DNA of 64,000 nucleotides from an uncultured Bacteroides sp. (GTDB lineage: Bacteria > Bacteroidota > Bacteroidia > Bacteroidales > Bacteroidaceae): positions 62,001-126,000 of the forward strand of contig CALUOO010000004.1 in the NCBI GenBank assembly GCA_944322345.1, in the 5' to 3' direction. Below the pieces are notes generated by a model. It searched no databases, was not told the DNA's origin, and saw only the letters and a program-made list of their open reading frames with translations. The translations under genes were made by a program, and so were the position numbers. This document shows, piece by piece, positions 1 to 10,204 of this stretch; the stretch's first letter is position 1, and every line of letters starts with the position of its first letter.

Positions 1-1114
1 CCCAACTGTCCAAGATGCCCTGTAGCAGCGAACGGAGCCTGTCGGCTTGGTTCTTGTCTCCGCTTGCATCGTAGAACCGCAGCAACGGGGAAAGGGAGAC
101 GATGTAGTTCTTCCGAACATCGCTGTTTGCCCTCCATCCCCTGTCATACGTCACCGGACGACGCAAATAGTCCAACTGATAGTTCTGTTCATAGTTCTTC
201 CTCGTGACAGCCAAGTTGTTGTAAGGCTTCAAAGAATACCTCAATACCAGCCCTTCTGAATAGAGAAAGTTTTTCAGCTCCACCAGGATATCTTTGCCAA
301 GCAGGAGTTGAGTACAATAAACAGGGCGACGAAGTTTCTCGGTTAAGTACCACGCTCCGGGACATTTCATCTTATTCCAACTGGGAATCTCTTTTGTGTC
401 TATTCCCAACTTCTTCCACAGGGTTGCCTGCGGAGTGGGAAACATCAGGTCTGTCGGTTCGACAATCTCTATCCCCTTAAACAAACCTGCCCCATATTTC
501 AAAAGATAATAAAAACAGGCATTCAGGTTAGAGTCAGACATCAGTATGGCATTCTCCGGCAATCCTGAGAGTTCGTTATAGAAATAAAAAAGCATGTCGG
601 TAGAGTAAAGCCCACTCCTATACCATGCCTTACTCAACTCAATCAACTTCTCTTCCCGGTTCTGCTGCATGCAGTAAGTCATTGCCCATACATAGTCGTC
701 CATAGTAGTCGGTTCAAGGGCGAGCAACTCTTCCAACAGGCGTTCCTTGTCTTTTCCGTCTGCAAACTGGAGGCTCAATTGTTTGTAGATGCGGCTCTTC
801 GGAATGCAGCGTTTCATTTTACGGTAAATAACCTGTTCTTCTTTCTTCCACGCCGCTTTTTGCAGCGAATCGTCGAGGAAGAAATCATACTGTCCACGAC
901 AGGCAAAATAGTAGTTCTCCCACGCCTTCTCATTCTTCTTGTCTTTCTTCAACTCGGCTTTCCAAAGTCTTTCCTGCTCCTGATACCACTCCTTGTCAAA
1001 GGGCAGAGGAACTTTCATTAGCCGGATATCCAGCGGTTCCACCTGCTGCCCCCACCCTGCCTGCGGAGTGAGCAGACAGAGAAGCATGCCTATCATATAA
1101 ATGTATTGTCTCAT
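1..1114 (-). CDS. Secreted protein of unknown function, tandem paralogue 2 (3' end cut by window edge)
   Basis: The reading frame is open from the ATG at 1114 to the left edge, so the C-terminus is missing. The N-terminus (MRQYIYMIGMLLCLLTPQAG) looks like a signal peptide. Translation shows the same landmarks as the next gene upstream: a WYRSG motif, then FYNEL, then a block with YNNLAV and LDYLR, so the two are tandem paralogues. The start lies 2 bp after the upstream stop at 1117, which implies one transcript and translational coupling. I do not recognise a named domain. The content is mostly helical and could be TPR-like, which is a guess. Function unknown; an envelope or periplasmic location is inferred from the signal peptide. 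Confidence 0.8.
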   Translation of the reverse strand, partial: MRQYIYMIGMLLCLLTPQAGWGQQVEPLDIRLMKVPLPFDKEWYQEQERLWKAELKKDKKNEKAWENYYFACRGQYDFFLDDSLQKAAWKKEEQVIYRKMKRCIPKSRIYKQLSLQFADGKDKERLLEELLALEPTTMDDYVWAMTYCMQQNREEKLIELSKAWYRSGLYSTDMLFYFYNELSGLPENAILMSDSNLNACFYYLLKYGAGLFKGIEIVEPTDLMFPTPQATLWKKLGIDTKEIPSWNKMKCPGAWYLTEKLRRPVYCTQLLLGKDILVELKNFLYSEGLVLRYSLKPYNNLAVTRKNYEQNYQLDYLRRPVTYDRGWRANSDVRKNYIVSLSPLLRFYDASGDKNQADRLRSLLQGILDSW

Positions 1115-1116
1115 TG

Positions 1117-2307
1117 CTAAAGGTTGTTGATGCTGTTCAGATACTCTTCTTTCACTTTGGGAGTAGCATAATCCGAACGGTCTATAATGGAACGGAGCAG
1201 ACTGTCAAGCTCTTCGTAGTGTGCCCGGTCGCCCGATTCCTTGTAGAATTTGAGGAGGGAACGGAAGGCGGGGATGTAGTAGAGATTTAGTGGCTCTATC
1301 CACTTAGAATCTATGTATGGTACGTCCTGATTTTTTGGAAAGAATGAAACACGCAAATAATCCAGTAAATAGATATGTTCGAAGTTACGGCGGAGCAAAG
1401 CCAGATTATCATACGTTTTTTCCGAATACTTCAGCAACAGTCCTTCGCAAGATAAATATTCTTTTTTAAAATAATGATTCTGCAACAGGAACTCCTGCAT
1501 ATAGAAAGGGAAATAAACCGGATATTTAGAATGACGAGCCACATGAGCCACAATATTCTTCCACTCCTCTCCTATTACAGTGTCATTCTTATACTCAGGC
1601 AATTCCAGTTCTGTAAATAACTGTTTCCTGTATAATGAGTCTGCTAACAATAAAGGAAAATTGACCACAGTTCTATCCGTAAACACTCCTTTCCCATGCT
1701 GAAGTATCAGCATACTGATGCCATCCATATAAGAACCGTCCCAAAAGATAACAGCATTCTTTTCCGTACCTGCCAACTCATTATAAGAGAAATTCAGACA
1801 TTGCTGAGGGAAAGTACCCGAACGATACCATTGGCGGCAAAGAGACTTTATCCGTTCCCTATCATTTATCAGTAGAAGATTCATCATATAATAAGGATAA
1901 TGTAATGTCTCGTTCGGCCATTTTTCCATAATCTTTATCACTTCTGCCGGACTGGAAGACTCTGACGGAAACAAGATATTCTTTATCACAGCACAAGTAG
2001 CTGTATTAGCTATTGCAGATTCTGCCCGACTGTACATTTTCTTTTTATCCTTTTCTTCTTCCGGCTGTCTTCCTGAAAAAATAGCCGCCTGATTGGCGTT
2101 TGTAGCATAGTTTATCCACGCACGTTCATCTTTGGGATTCTCTTGTAACTTTTGCTTCCAGAAGTCAGCTTTCTGTTTATGCGAGATGTACAGTTCCTTT
2201 AGTTCAGGCTGCATTTCTTCTGATAGCTGGTTTTGCGCCCACACCTCGCCCCCTGTCCAGCAAAGACCGAACGCCAGCAGCAGGCAGTAGTATTTAATAT
2301 TCTTCAT
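1117..2307 (-). CDS. Secreted protein of unknown function, tandem paralogue 1
   Basis: 396 residues with an N-terminal signal peptide ending near VWAQ (residues 1-25). The mature part is rich in aromatic and charged residues and predicted mostly helical. Segments such as WINYATNANQA and YDNLALLRRNFEH recall degenerate TPR-like helices, but no catalytic motif is visible. It is the first of two tandem paralogues; the second starts 2 bp after this stop (TAG at 1117). Shared landmarks are WYRSG, FSYNEL/FYNEL and a conserved LDYLR block near residue 318. The 96-bp gap to dacB on the same strand may hold its own promoter. No function can be assigned. Confidence 0.85.
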   Translation of the reverse strand: MKNIKYYCLLLAFGLCWTGGEVWAQNQLSEEMQPELKELYISHKQKADFWKQKLQENPKDERAWINYATNANQAAIFSGRQPEEEKDKKKMYSRAESAIANTATCAVIKNILFPSESSSPAEVIKIMEKWPNETLHYPYYMMNLLLINDRERIKSLCRQWYRSGTFPQQCLNFSYNELAGTEKNAVIFWDGSYMDGISMLILQHGKGVFTDRTVVNFPLLLADSLYRKQLFTELELPEYKNDTVIGEEWKNIVAHVARHSKYPVYFPFYMQEFLLQNHYFKKEYLSCEGLLLKYSEKTYDNLALLRRNFEHIYLLDYLRVSFFPKNQDVPYIDSKWIEPLNLYYIPAFRSLLKFYKESGDRAHYEELDSLLRSIIDRSDYATPKVKEEYLNSINNL

Positions 2308-2403
2308 TGTTTACTCTTTTTCGGGTTCAACATAAACGGGTTTCTTTAGAACGTTCCGATAAAGCATACACGCCAACAGAGCAAACGTTCAAAAAAAGCG
2401 GAA

Positions 2404-3885
2404 TTATTTTGCGGAAGGAACAACCGATTCACAAAGCAGCGCACACACCTTGTCCTGAAATGCCCGTGCCTTGGCGGCAGAGAGGATGTTCTGATTCATG
2501 ATGGCGAAGGCGATGTCATGTCCGTTCTTTGTCTTCAGATAGCCCGCCAGTGTGTTGATGGCGGTAAACGAGCCGGTTTTGGCATGCACACGCCGGTAGG
2601 CGGCACTCTGCTTCATCCGGTGTTGCAGCGTCCCGTCGATGCCGGCAACAGGAAGAGATTGGTAGAGGGGACGGAAAACGGACTCGTGCGAATAGGCAAA
2701 CCTCAGAAAACTGACCAGCAAGGCAGGAGAAAGGTAGTTGTAGTTGGACAGTCCGCAACCGTCGGCTATCTGGAAGTTCTTCGGATCGTATTCCAAACGG
2801 CGGATGAGTTTCTTTATCTCGTCCAGTCCTTCGCGGGCAGAGATATGCTTCTGCCCTGTGGCACGTGCCCCAAGACGGCACAACAGAGCTTCGGCATTCA
2901 GGTTGTCGCTTTCCTTCATCAGCTGGTCTAATACATCCTGCATCGGTGTCTCCCATGCGGCAACGGGTTGCAGGCCGACAGCAGCCGAATCGGTGGGAAG
3001 CGGACGGAAAGCATAAGCATCGGGAACGGTCAGCCCCTGCATGCGGAGGCGTTCGAGGAAAGTGTGCATGAAGTAACGGGAGGAGTCATAGATGTTCAGC
3101 CATCCTTTCCGCACACCGTCTACATTGCCCTGCACCATCAGTTGGTTGCCGTTGGTCAGCCAGTCGCGTGTCAGTATGAATTTTCCGGCAGCGGGAGTGC
3201 GGCTCTGTGTACGGTTGACTACGGTATAATAGGAGGAGACGGGCAGACAGGAGAGAGTTGCCGGCTCTCCCTGTGCGGCAGGCGAAGCAGTCAGTTCCAC
3301 CATTCCCTTGCAGAACATCAGCGGAGAGAGATAGGGCTGATAGGCCTCCGGATTGTCGTCCCACGCCCAGCCGTTGCCCCAATAGAGGGAGTCTTTCATG
3401 GAGACATCGCCATACACCTGTCCCTCCAGTACGGAAAACGGCAGTGCCGCCACCCGAGCTACCAGCGAGTCCATTGCCTCGTCGTCAAACTCGGGGTCGA
3501 AGCCGCCCACAACATAGAGGTCGCCCCGCAGGGTGTCGCCCACTATCGTCCCGTCGTACCACACCTCTGTGCGGAAAGGCTCCTCGCCATCGGGACGGGC
3601 AAGCGAAGTGATTGCCGTCAGCAGCTTCATGGTGGAGGCAGGGCGGCAAAGCTTTCCGGCACGATGGGTATAAAGCGACCGTCCGGCGGTAAGATCGTAG
3701 ACAGCAATGCCCACCTCTCCGCCTTTGGGAAGCATCTCCCCAATCAGCGCGTCTATACGTGAAGAAAGGCTTTGGGCAGAGACCGCCAGAGGCAACAGAA
3801 GGAGAAGCCCAAACAGCATCCTCCCCCAATTCCTCCCTAAGGAGGAACCGGGCTGTACGGTGGATATTTTTGTCTCACTATTCAT
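2404..3885 (-). CDS. dacB: D-alanyl-D-alanine carboxypeptidase / endopeptidase, PBP4 type (peptidase S13)
   Basis: Penicillin-binding protein of the S13 family, which trims or cleaves D-Ala cross-links in periplasmic peptidoglycan. The three active-site motifs are visible: SxxK as STMK (Ser84, Lys87 in my numbering), SxN as SDN in the second half, and KTG in the context HAKTGSF near the C-terminus. A hydrophobic segment at residues 23-37 ending VSAQ is the signal peptide. I take the ATG at 3885 as start. The frame is open upstream to 3966, but that would overlap the end of lpdA and put 27 non-signal residues in front. 493 residues fits the family. The start lies 17 bp from the lpdA stop, so the two may be co-transcribed. 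Confidence 0.92.
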   Translation of the reverse strand: MNSETKISTVQPGSSLGRNWGRMLFGLLLLLPLAVSAQSLSSRIDALIGEMLPKGGEVGIAVYDLTAGRSLYTHRAGKLCRPASTMKLLTAITSLARPDGEEPFRTEVWYDGTIVGDTLRGDLYVVGGFDPEFDDEAMDSLVARVAALPFSVLEGQVYGDVSMKDSLYWGNGWAWDDNPEAYQPYLSPLMFCKGMVELTASPAAQGEPATLSCLPVSSYYTVVNRTQSRTPAAGKFILTRDWLTNGNQLMVQGNVDGVRKGWLNIYDSSRYFMHTFLERLRMQGLTVPDAYAFRPLPTDSAAVGLQPVAAWETPMQDVLDQLMKESDNLNAEALLCRLGARATGQKHISAREGLDEIKKLIRRLEYDPKNFQIADGCGLSNYNYLSPALLVSFLRFAYSHESVFRPLYQSLPVAGIDGTLQHRMKQSAAYRRVHAKTGSFTAINTLAGYLKTKNGHDIAFAIMNQNILSAAKARAFQDKVCALLCESVVPSAK

Positions 3886-3902
3886 TCTTTGTTCTTCAGT
3901 AT

Positions 3903-5243
3903 TTAGCCAATGCACTCTCTGAATATCTCGCCCACCGTAGGATGGGGAAAAACAATCTTCTGCCATGCCTCGGCAGTCAGTCCCAGTTCGATGGCTGTGG
4001 TGGCAAGGGTAATGATTTCCGAAGCGGGATTGCCCAGCACGTGTGCACCGATGATGCGTTCCTTGTCGTCGAGCAACAGTTTGCAGATGCCGTTGACGCC
4101 TTCGTTCTCTGCCACAAAGCGTCCGGAATATGCCATCGGCAGTTTCACCACCCGACAGGAGATTCCCCGTGCGGCAGCCGACTCTTCCGTCTCACCCACA
4201 CCTGCAATCTCGGGATTGGTGTAGACCACACCGGGGATGGCACGGTAGCTCATTTCGTCCGCTTTGCCCAAGATGGAGTGAACCGCCACTTCCGCCTCGC
4301 GCACTGCCGTATGTGCCAGCATGGAGTGTCCCGTCAGGTCGCCACACACATACACAGTAGGGACGGAACTTTGCATTTGGCTGTTCACCACAATACTTCC
4401 ACGCTCGGTACGCTCCAGACCAAGCCGTTCCAGACCGAATCCAGTAGTCACCGGACGGCGTCCCACGCTCAGCAGCAGGCGGTCGGTCTCTCCCTCACCG
4501 CTGTCAGTGGTATAGCGGATACGTCCGTCGGGCGTGTTGGCGAGAGCCGTCACACGTGTGCCCAGCAGGAAACGTACGCCCCGTTTGGCATACTCCGCAC
4601 GCAGCAGTGCTGCCAGCTCACGGTCCATTCCGCCCAGAATCTCATCGGTCATTTCGATAACGGTCACCTCCGTGCCGAGACTGTTGAAGAACGAAGCAAA
4701 CTCCATTCCTATCACTCCCCCACCCACAATAGTCAGCGAGGCAGGCAGCTCCTTACACTCCAACGCGTCGCGGTGTGTCCAGTATGCCACTTCCTCCAGT
4801 CCGGGGATAGGAGGAACAAATGTTTCCGAACCGGAGCAGAGCATCAGGTAGTCTCCCTCGTAGAGCTCCTCACCGCAACGCACCGTATGTGCATCCACCA
4901 CTTCGGCAGTTCCCTGTACCATCGTCACTCCGCAGGCGTTCAGCTTTGCCTTGATGCCCAGCACCAGCTTACGGACTACCTTGCTCTTGCGGGCAATGAT
5001 CTTGGGCAGGTCGAACGACACGTCGGACACCCCGACCGCATATTTCGAGGCATGGCGGGCACTGTCGTACGTCTTGGCCGAATAGAGCAGCGTCTTGGTG
5101 GGGATACATCCCTCGTTCAGACAGACACCACCCAAGGCGTTCTTTTCTATCAGCAATACATTCAATCCGGCTTTTCCTGCCGCTTCGGCAGCCGTATATC
5201 CTGCAGGACCGCCGCCAATGATAATGACTTGATACTTCTTCAT
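3903..5243 (-). CDS. lpdA: Dihydrolipoyl dehydrogenase (E3)
   Basis: FAD-dependent pyridine nucleotide-disulfide oxidoreductase that reoxidises the lipoamide of 2-oxoacid dehydrogenase complexes or the glycine cleavage system with NAD+. The N-terminus has the FAD-binding GGGPAGY motif. It is followed by the redox-active disulfide in GGVCLNEGCIPTK (CxxxxC). A second Rossmann motif (IVGGGVIGMEFAS) binds NAD, and the dimerisation domain ends with the active-site HPTVGE. The ATG at 5243 (MKKYQVII) is chosen because the FAD motif then starts at about residue 9; an upstream in-frame Met adds 21 residues with no homology-like content. 446 residues is slightly short but normal. No E1/E2 genes lie nearby, so it may serve several complexes. 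Confidence 0.93.
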   Translation of the reverse strand: MKKYQVIIIGGGPAGYTAAEAAGKAGLNVLLIEKNALGGVCLNEGCIPTKTLLYSAKTYDSARHASKYAVGVSDVSFDLPKIIARKSKVVRKLVLGIKAKLNACGVTMVQGTAEVVDAHTVRCGEELYEGDYLMLCSGSETFVPPIPGLEEVAYWTHRDALECKELPASLTIVGGGVIGMEFASFFNSLGTEVTVIEMTDEILGGMDRELAALLRAEYAKRGVRFLLGTRVTALANTPDGRIRYTTDSGEGETDRLLLSVGRRPVTTGFGLERLGLERTERGSIVVNSQMQSSVPTVYVCGDLTGHSMLAHTAVREAEVAVHSILGKADEMSYRAIPGVVYTNPEIAGVGETEESAAARGISCRVVKLPMAYSGRFVAENEGVNGICKLLLDDKERIIGAHVLGNPASEIITLATTAIELGLTAEAWQKIVFPHPTVGEIFRECIG

Positions 5244-5284
5244 GGTTGTTTGTTTTTTTAAGTTGACGAGGAAAGGTGAAACGC

Positions 5285-5356
5285 AAATTAACGCGGATTT
5301 CCGCAAATTATTCTTTTCTCGTTTATTTCCGCGTTAATCTGCGGAAATCTGCGTTT
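5285..5356. repeat. Intergenic inverted repeat, 'ATTAAC' family copy 1
   Basis: In the gap upstream of lpdA, a 28-bp unit (5285-5312) contains ATTAACGCGGATTT. It is followed by an inverted version (5325-5354) containing CGCGTTAAT and GCGGAAATCTGCG. The first unit matches the unit at 29884-29911 at 22 of 28 positions by my alignment, and all differences are transitions. The element could form a stem and act at the 3' end of the minus-strand TlpA-like gene, but that role is inference. Confidence 0.6.
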
Positions 5357-5402
5357 TATTCCTTCTTCTCACCAACTCATTTCCTTGTTAACTTGTCTAC
5401 TG

Positions 5403-7295
5403 TTATTTAATCATCTCTTTCAATGTACTCTTCATCTGTCCGTGGTCGCGGAAGTCGTTGCGCAGCTTATACTGTCCCTCCTTGTCCACCAAGACATACG
5501 ACGGGATGCCGTCTATCGTGAATTTCCTGTCGCACAAGTAGCGCCACTGCTTCTCGTTCAGGCGGTAGTGCTTGCCCTTGATGCCGGGAATCATCTTTTT
5601 ATATTCCACGATAGGCGAAGTCTCGTTGGCAATATATATCCAAACCAGATTCTCGCTCTTCAGCTCGCTCTCCTTCAACGGTTCGTTTGCCTTGATTGCC
5701 ATCCGGCAGGGTCCGCACCATGTGTTCCAGAAGTCTACCAGCACCACTTTCCCTTTGTGGGGCGCGATGATGGCGTCGAACAGTTCGGCCTCCGGCACAT
5801 CGGGCGTTTCTTCTATCACCGCCTTGCCTTCTGCCGCTTTCAGCTCGGCTTCGGCATTCTCCTGCATCTTCAGAAGGGCTTCGCAGAAGAAGGGATTGCT
5901 TACTGTTTCCAGCGTCTTGCGGTCTTCGTCGGTCAAGGAGGCATTGTTCGCTCTCTCCACCATCGGATATACCTTTCTGATATCAGCAACGAACGTTCCG
6001 GCTACAACCTCTTCAGGCCAACCGGGATACGTAAACGACATTGCATATTCCATCATCTCATCACCCAAAAGCAGTTTCGGGTCAGTAATGTCGAAGAGCC
6101 CGCACAGTTGTGCCACATGCTCTTTACGGATAGGGTCTATCTTCACATCCGACGGATTAATCTGATCCCAGCAGTTGTTAAGCGACCGATAGTTGTGTTC
6201 ACGGAAATAGTCTCCACTCACCATGCCTACTACGGCCTCCTGCCTTAACGAAAGCAGCTCCAACTCCTTGCCCACAGGCGGCAGAGTGCTTTGGGTAATG
6301 CTGTTGACATGCGACTGATAAAGGGAAATCACATGCTTGGCATATTCGTCGGCACTCATCTTATAGTCTGCAAACTCTCCGGTGTATAAATCCAGCCCGT
6401 AGTATTTATCCGAATGCAACTTGTCGGACAACAGACCGGCATAAGTACCTGTAGCATAACAGGACTGTAATCTTTTGGGGCAGGCAATCTTTTTCTCCTC
6501 GCTCCGACGCTTCATAATCCGCCAGCCGCTGCCCCGCATGTCTAGATACACATCCGTATGCTCGCCCGGAGCCAACCAAACGTTGCCGATAGATGAACCT
6601 ACCCCGAACAATGCCTGCGCTGTGCCATACTGCCAGAATTTGAATGTTGCCGTCCCAGTCTCCGGGTCGATAGGCGAACTATAAGGCTGTTGTCTGTTGA
6701 GCAATGTATTCAGATAGAGATTTGCCTCTGCAGCCAGCCCCTTCCGGTAGCCCAGCAGATGCAGGTTGACCGTCGTCTCACCCACCTTGAAGACGGGTGC
6801 AGGCACAGAGTCGGGAAGGGTGGTAGAAGCTTTCATCGCCTCTTCGGGCAGTCCCTCCGGAAGGTCGTACTCCTTCTTTCCTGTCAGGTCGATGCCGAAC
6901 AGCTTGAAGCAGTCGTCGCAGTCGGACTCGATAAAGTCGAACGAGCGGGTTCCGGCAGGCAGCGGCTCGAATGTAAGCAGGAACGAGGCTTCGCCCGAAT
7001 CGGGCATCCAGAAAAGCGAGTCGGCATCGATGCCCTGCGTCCCGGTGAGGGCATACTTCTTGCCGTCGGCAAGCAGGTAAGACTCGGAACTGATGCGAAT
7101 CCAATAGTTGGGGCGGTAATAGGCATCGGTATGGAGCACTGTAGCCGTATCGCTCAGTTCCACCCGGGTAATATCGAGCGTCATGGTGTTGGACGACTCA
7201 ATCAGGGGATTATCCACGCATTTGTTCCGCTGTGTGCACGCTGCCAGCAGCATTGCCATTGTAACGGCTGCCAGCCAAGAGAGGTTGTGATTCAT
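5403..7295 (-). CDS. TlpA-like thiol-disulfide oxidoreductase lipoprotein
   Basis: 630-residue lipoprotein. A signal segment ending LLAACTQ gives a lipobox with Cys near residue 20. About 400 residues of unrecognised sequence follow, then a C-terminal thioredoxin fold with the active site NTWCGPCRM near residue 520 and the cis-Pro region DGIPSYVL. The family reduces or isomerises disulfides in the periplasm, and such long-N-terminus TlpA proteins are common in Bacteroides. The start at 7295 gives a proper lipoprotein signal; a longer frame to 7385 is rejected because it crosses the likely promoter (-7 box at 7328-7335). It appears monocistronic. Its substrate is unknown. Confidence 0.88.
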   Translation of the reverse strand: MNHNLSWLAAVTMAMLLAACTQRNKCVDNPLIESSNTMTLDITRVELSDTATVLHTDAYYRPNYWIRISSESYLLADGKKYALTGTQGIDADSLFWMPDSGEASFLLTFEPLPAGTRSFDFIESDCDDCFKLFGIDLTGKKEYDLPEGLPEEAMKASTTLPDSVPAPVFKVGETTVNLHLLGYRKGLAAEANLYLNTLLNRQQPYSSPIDPETGTATFKFWQYGTAQALFGVGSSIGNVWLAPGEHTDVYLDMRGSGWRIMKRRSEEKKIACPKRLQSCYATGTYAGLLSDKLHSDKYYGLDLYTGEFADYKMSADEYAKHVISLYQSHVNSITQSTLPPVGKELELLSLRQEAVVGMVSGDYFREHNYRSLNNCWDQINPSDVKIDPIRKEHVAQLCGLFDITDPKLLLGDEMMEYAMSFTYPGWPEEVVAGTFVADIRKVYPMVERANNASLTDEDRKTLETVSNPFFCEALLKMQENAEAELKAAEGKAVIEETPDVPEAELFDAIIAPHKGKVVLVDFWNTWCGPCRMAIKANEPLKESELKSENLVWIYIANETSPIVEYKKMIPGIKGKHYRLNEKQWRYLCDRKFTIDGIPSYVLVDKEGQYKLRNDFRDHGQMKSTLKEMIK

Positions 7296-7327
7296 GTCGG
7301 TATTTGTTTTAGTAAAAGACTCAGACG

Positions 7328-7335
7328 CAAAGATA
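7328..7335 (-). promoter_or_regulatory. Bacteroides-type -7 box for the TlpA-like gene
   Basis: On the minus strand the sequence reads TATCTTTG, an exact match to the Bacteroides -7 consensus TAnnTTTG, 33 bp before the ATG at 7295. No clear TTTG -33 box is seen at the usual spacing. Confidence 0.5.
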
Positions 7336-7551
7336 ATGAAAGTCAGACGCAGAAAAACAGGCTTGTTCATTTTTTTGCAATCCATCCCTCTCTATATCAC
7401 TATACACTGCTACTTATCGCAAGCTGCATTATCAAATATCAGAGATTCCAAACAACTTCTTGTTATCCTTACCTTCACAAGATGCTATCATGAAGAGAGC
7501 AAAACGACAAAGAAGAAATCAATGCAGTTCTTTTCACACCATTCAATCAAG

Positions 7552-8691
<1,140 letters not shown>

Positions 8692-8910
8692 TTAATCATT
8701 GATACTTGTCAACTTCCGTAATATCTCAATTTCATTCTCCTCGAGCCGAAGTGCCCGCAATGCCTCTTCCGTATCCGTCACAACGCCTTCTTCCTGCGAG
8801 AGAAAATACTGCAAGAGCATGTGTGGAGTTGTATGGTGGCGATCAGCGATGAAGCACACAACTTCATCTTCATACAATTCATTGGAAATAAAAATCTGTT
8901 TATCCATCAT
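8692..8910 (-). CDS. Small conserved-looking protein, 72 residues, unknown function
   Basis: A short acidic protein starting MMDKQIFISNELYEDEVV, rich in Glu and Leu with a helical C-terminal half (EEALRALRLEENEIEILRKL). I use the ATG at 8910; the second ATG at 8907 is equally possible, and the longer frame to 8973 adds a Cys-rich stretch unlike a bacterial start. It lies 12 bp before the aldo/keto reductase and probably shares its transcript. No signal peptide, metal-binding motif or HTH is visible. The size and two-gene layout could suggest an accessory subunit, but nothing in the sequence proves it. Confidence 0.65.
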   Translation of the reverse strand: MMDKQIFISNELYEDEVVCFIADRHHTTPHMLLQYFLSQEEGVVTDTEEALRALRLEENEIEILRKLTSIND

Positions 8911-9039
8911 TCTGCTATCTTTTATTTGACAACACAAAATTATGGGTCGCATCAGACAAGAAAGTAACAACAAGTGGGATGTTCATACCATTTTTACAGA
9001 ATCTGAGCTCCATTAAGTTGGTGAATAACTGATATTTGC

Positions 9040-9047
9040 TACTTTTG
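9040..9047 (+). promoter_or_regulatory. -7 box for the AraC-type regulator
   Basis: TACTTTTG matches TAnnTTTG. A GTTG at 9017-9020, 19 bp upstream, is a near match to the -33 box TTTG. The ATG follows at 9084 after a short leader with GGAGGAAA as ribosome-binding region. Confidence 0.5.
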
Positions 9048-9083
9048 TGACAGTAAAAAAACAGCAAATAGGGAGGAAAGGTC

Positions 9084-9998
9084 ATGAGCAAGATCCTGAA
9101 AGTAAGAAACGTAAGCGACTACAGCCGTTGGTTAGGCCATACCGACCAACATCCGCTGGTCAGTGTCATCGACTATACCAAAGTGTCGCCCATACGACAT
9201 AGCCTGAACAACTACAGCGTTTACGGAATCTTCTTCCACAACGAGGCAGAGATAGACCTGGCCTACGGATGTGGCAAATACGATTATAAAAAAGGTACCA
9301 TCATTTGCGTAGCACCCGGACAAATAGGAGGAAAGGAAGACAATGGTGAACAGGTAATGCTTACGGGGTGGGCATTGTTGTTTCACCCAGACCTACTACA
9401 TGGTACCACACTGGAAAAGAAGATAAAAAACTATTCCTTCTTCGATTATCGAATCAACGAAGCCCTACACATGACCGACGAGGAACACGATACGCTTGTC
9501 TCGCTGATGCGCCAGATAAGCGACGAACTGCAAAAGCGGCACGACGAATTGCAGGACAGCATTCTTGTGAGCTACATCGAACTGATGCTCAACTTCTGCC
9601 AACGTTTCTACAATCGCCAGTTCGTCACCCGTAAGTTAGAATACTCCGACATCCTTATGAAGTTCGACAACTTACTGAACGGCTATTACAAAGAGAAAAT
9701 CCAGCTGACACACAGCATACCCTCCGTGCAATTCTGCGCCGACAAGCTCTGCATGTCGGCCAACTACTTCGGAGACCTTATCAAGAAAACAACCGGAGAC
9801 ACGGCAAGCAATTATATACGCCAGTATATCATCCGGCTCGTAAAAAACAAACTGGCCGAAGGTCTTACCATTACACAAGTAGCATACGAATTGGGGTTCG
9901 ACTATCCACAACATCTGAGCCGTATGTTCAAAAAAATGGAAGGAATTACTCCATCCGAATATTGCAAAAGAGCAAACATTCTCATCCATACCCCCTAA
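9084..9998 (+). CDS. AraC family transcriptional regulator
   Basis: 304 residues. The C-terminal ~100 residues hold the double helix-turn-helix DNA-binding domain of the AraC/XylS family: first HTH around SVQFCADKLCMSANYFGDLI, second around ITQVAYELGFDYPQHLSRMF, ending with the family signature GITPSEYCK. The N-terminal half is a cupin-like sensor region without an obvious ligand motif. It is transcribed divergently from the small-protein/aldo-keto reductase pair, sharing a ~170-bp intergenic region, the usual layout for a local activator or autoregulator. The inducer is unknown. Confidence 0.92.
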   Translation: MSKILKVRNVSDYSRWLGHTDQHPLVSVIDYTKVSPIRHSLNNYSVYGIFFHNEAEIDLAYGCGKYDYKKGTIICVAPGQIGGKEDNGEQVMLTGWALLFHPDLLHGTTLEKKIKNYSFFDYRINEALHMTDEEHDTLVSLMRQISDELQKRHDELQDSILVSYIELMLNFCQRFYNRQFVTRKLEYSDILMKFDNLLNGYYKEKIQLTHSIPSVQFCADKLCMSANYFGDLIKKTTGDTASNYIRQYIIRLVKNKLAEGLTITQVAYELGFDYPQHLSRMFKKMEGITPSEYCKRANILIHTP

Positions 9999-10204
9999 AT
10001 CATCATCCGTACTTCTCAACATATACATGAGCCGACAGGTATAACTGAAGCAATACAGAAACATGGTCCGTCTTAATCTATAGTAAACAAGATTTACACT
10101 CAACAAATACGCCGCAAACGAAAAAAACGGGAGGAAAGTTTTCATAAGGATTTCCGGAGCAAAAAACGGGATTGTAATCCATTGATTATCAGCAATGTGA
10201 TAGC

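Noticed and set aside
3759-5261. Long open frame (500 codons) on the plus strand opposite lpdA
   Set aside because: It is the mirror of lpdA and part of dacB. The minus strand shows the FAD motif and CxxxxC disulfide, while the plus frame has His/Cys/Arg-rich sequence without motifs.
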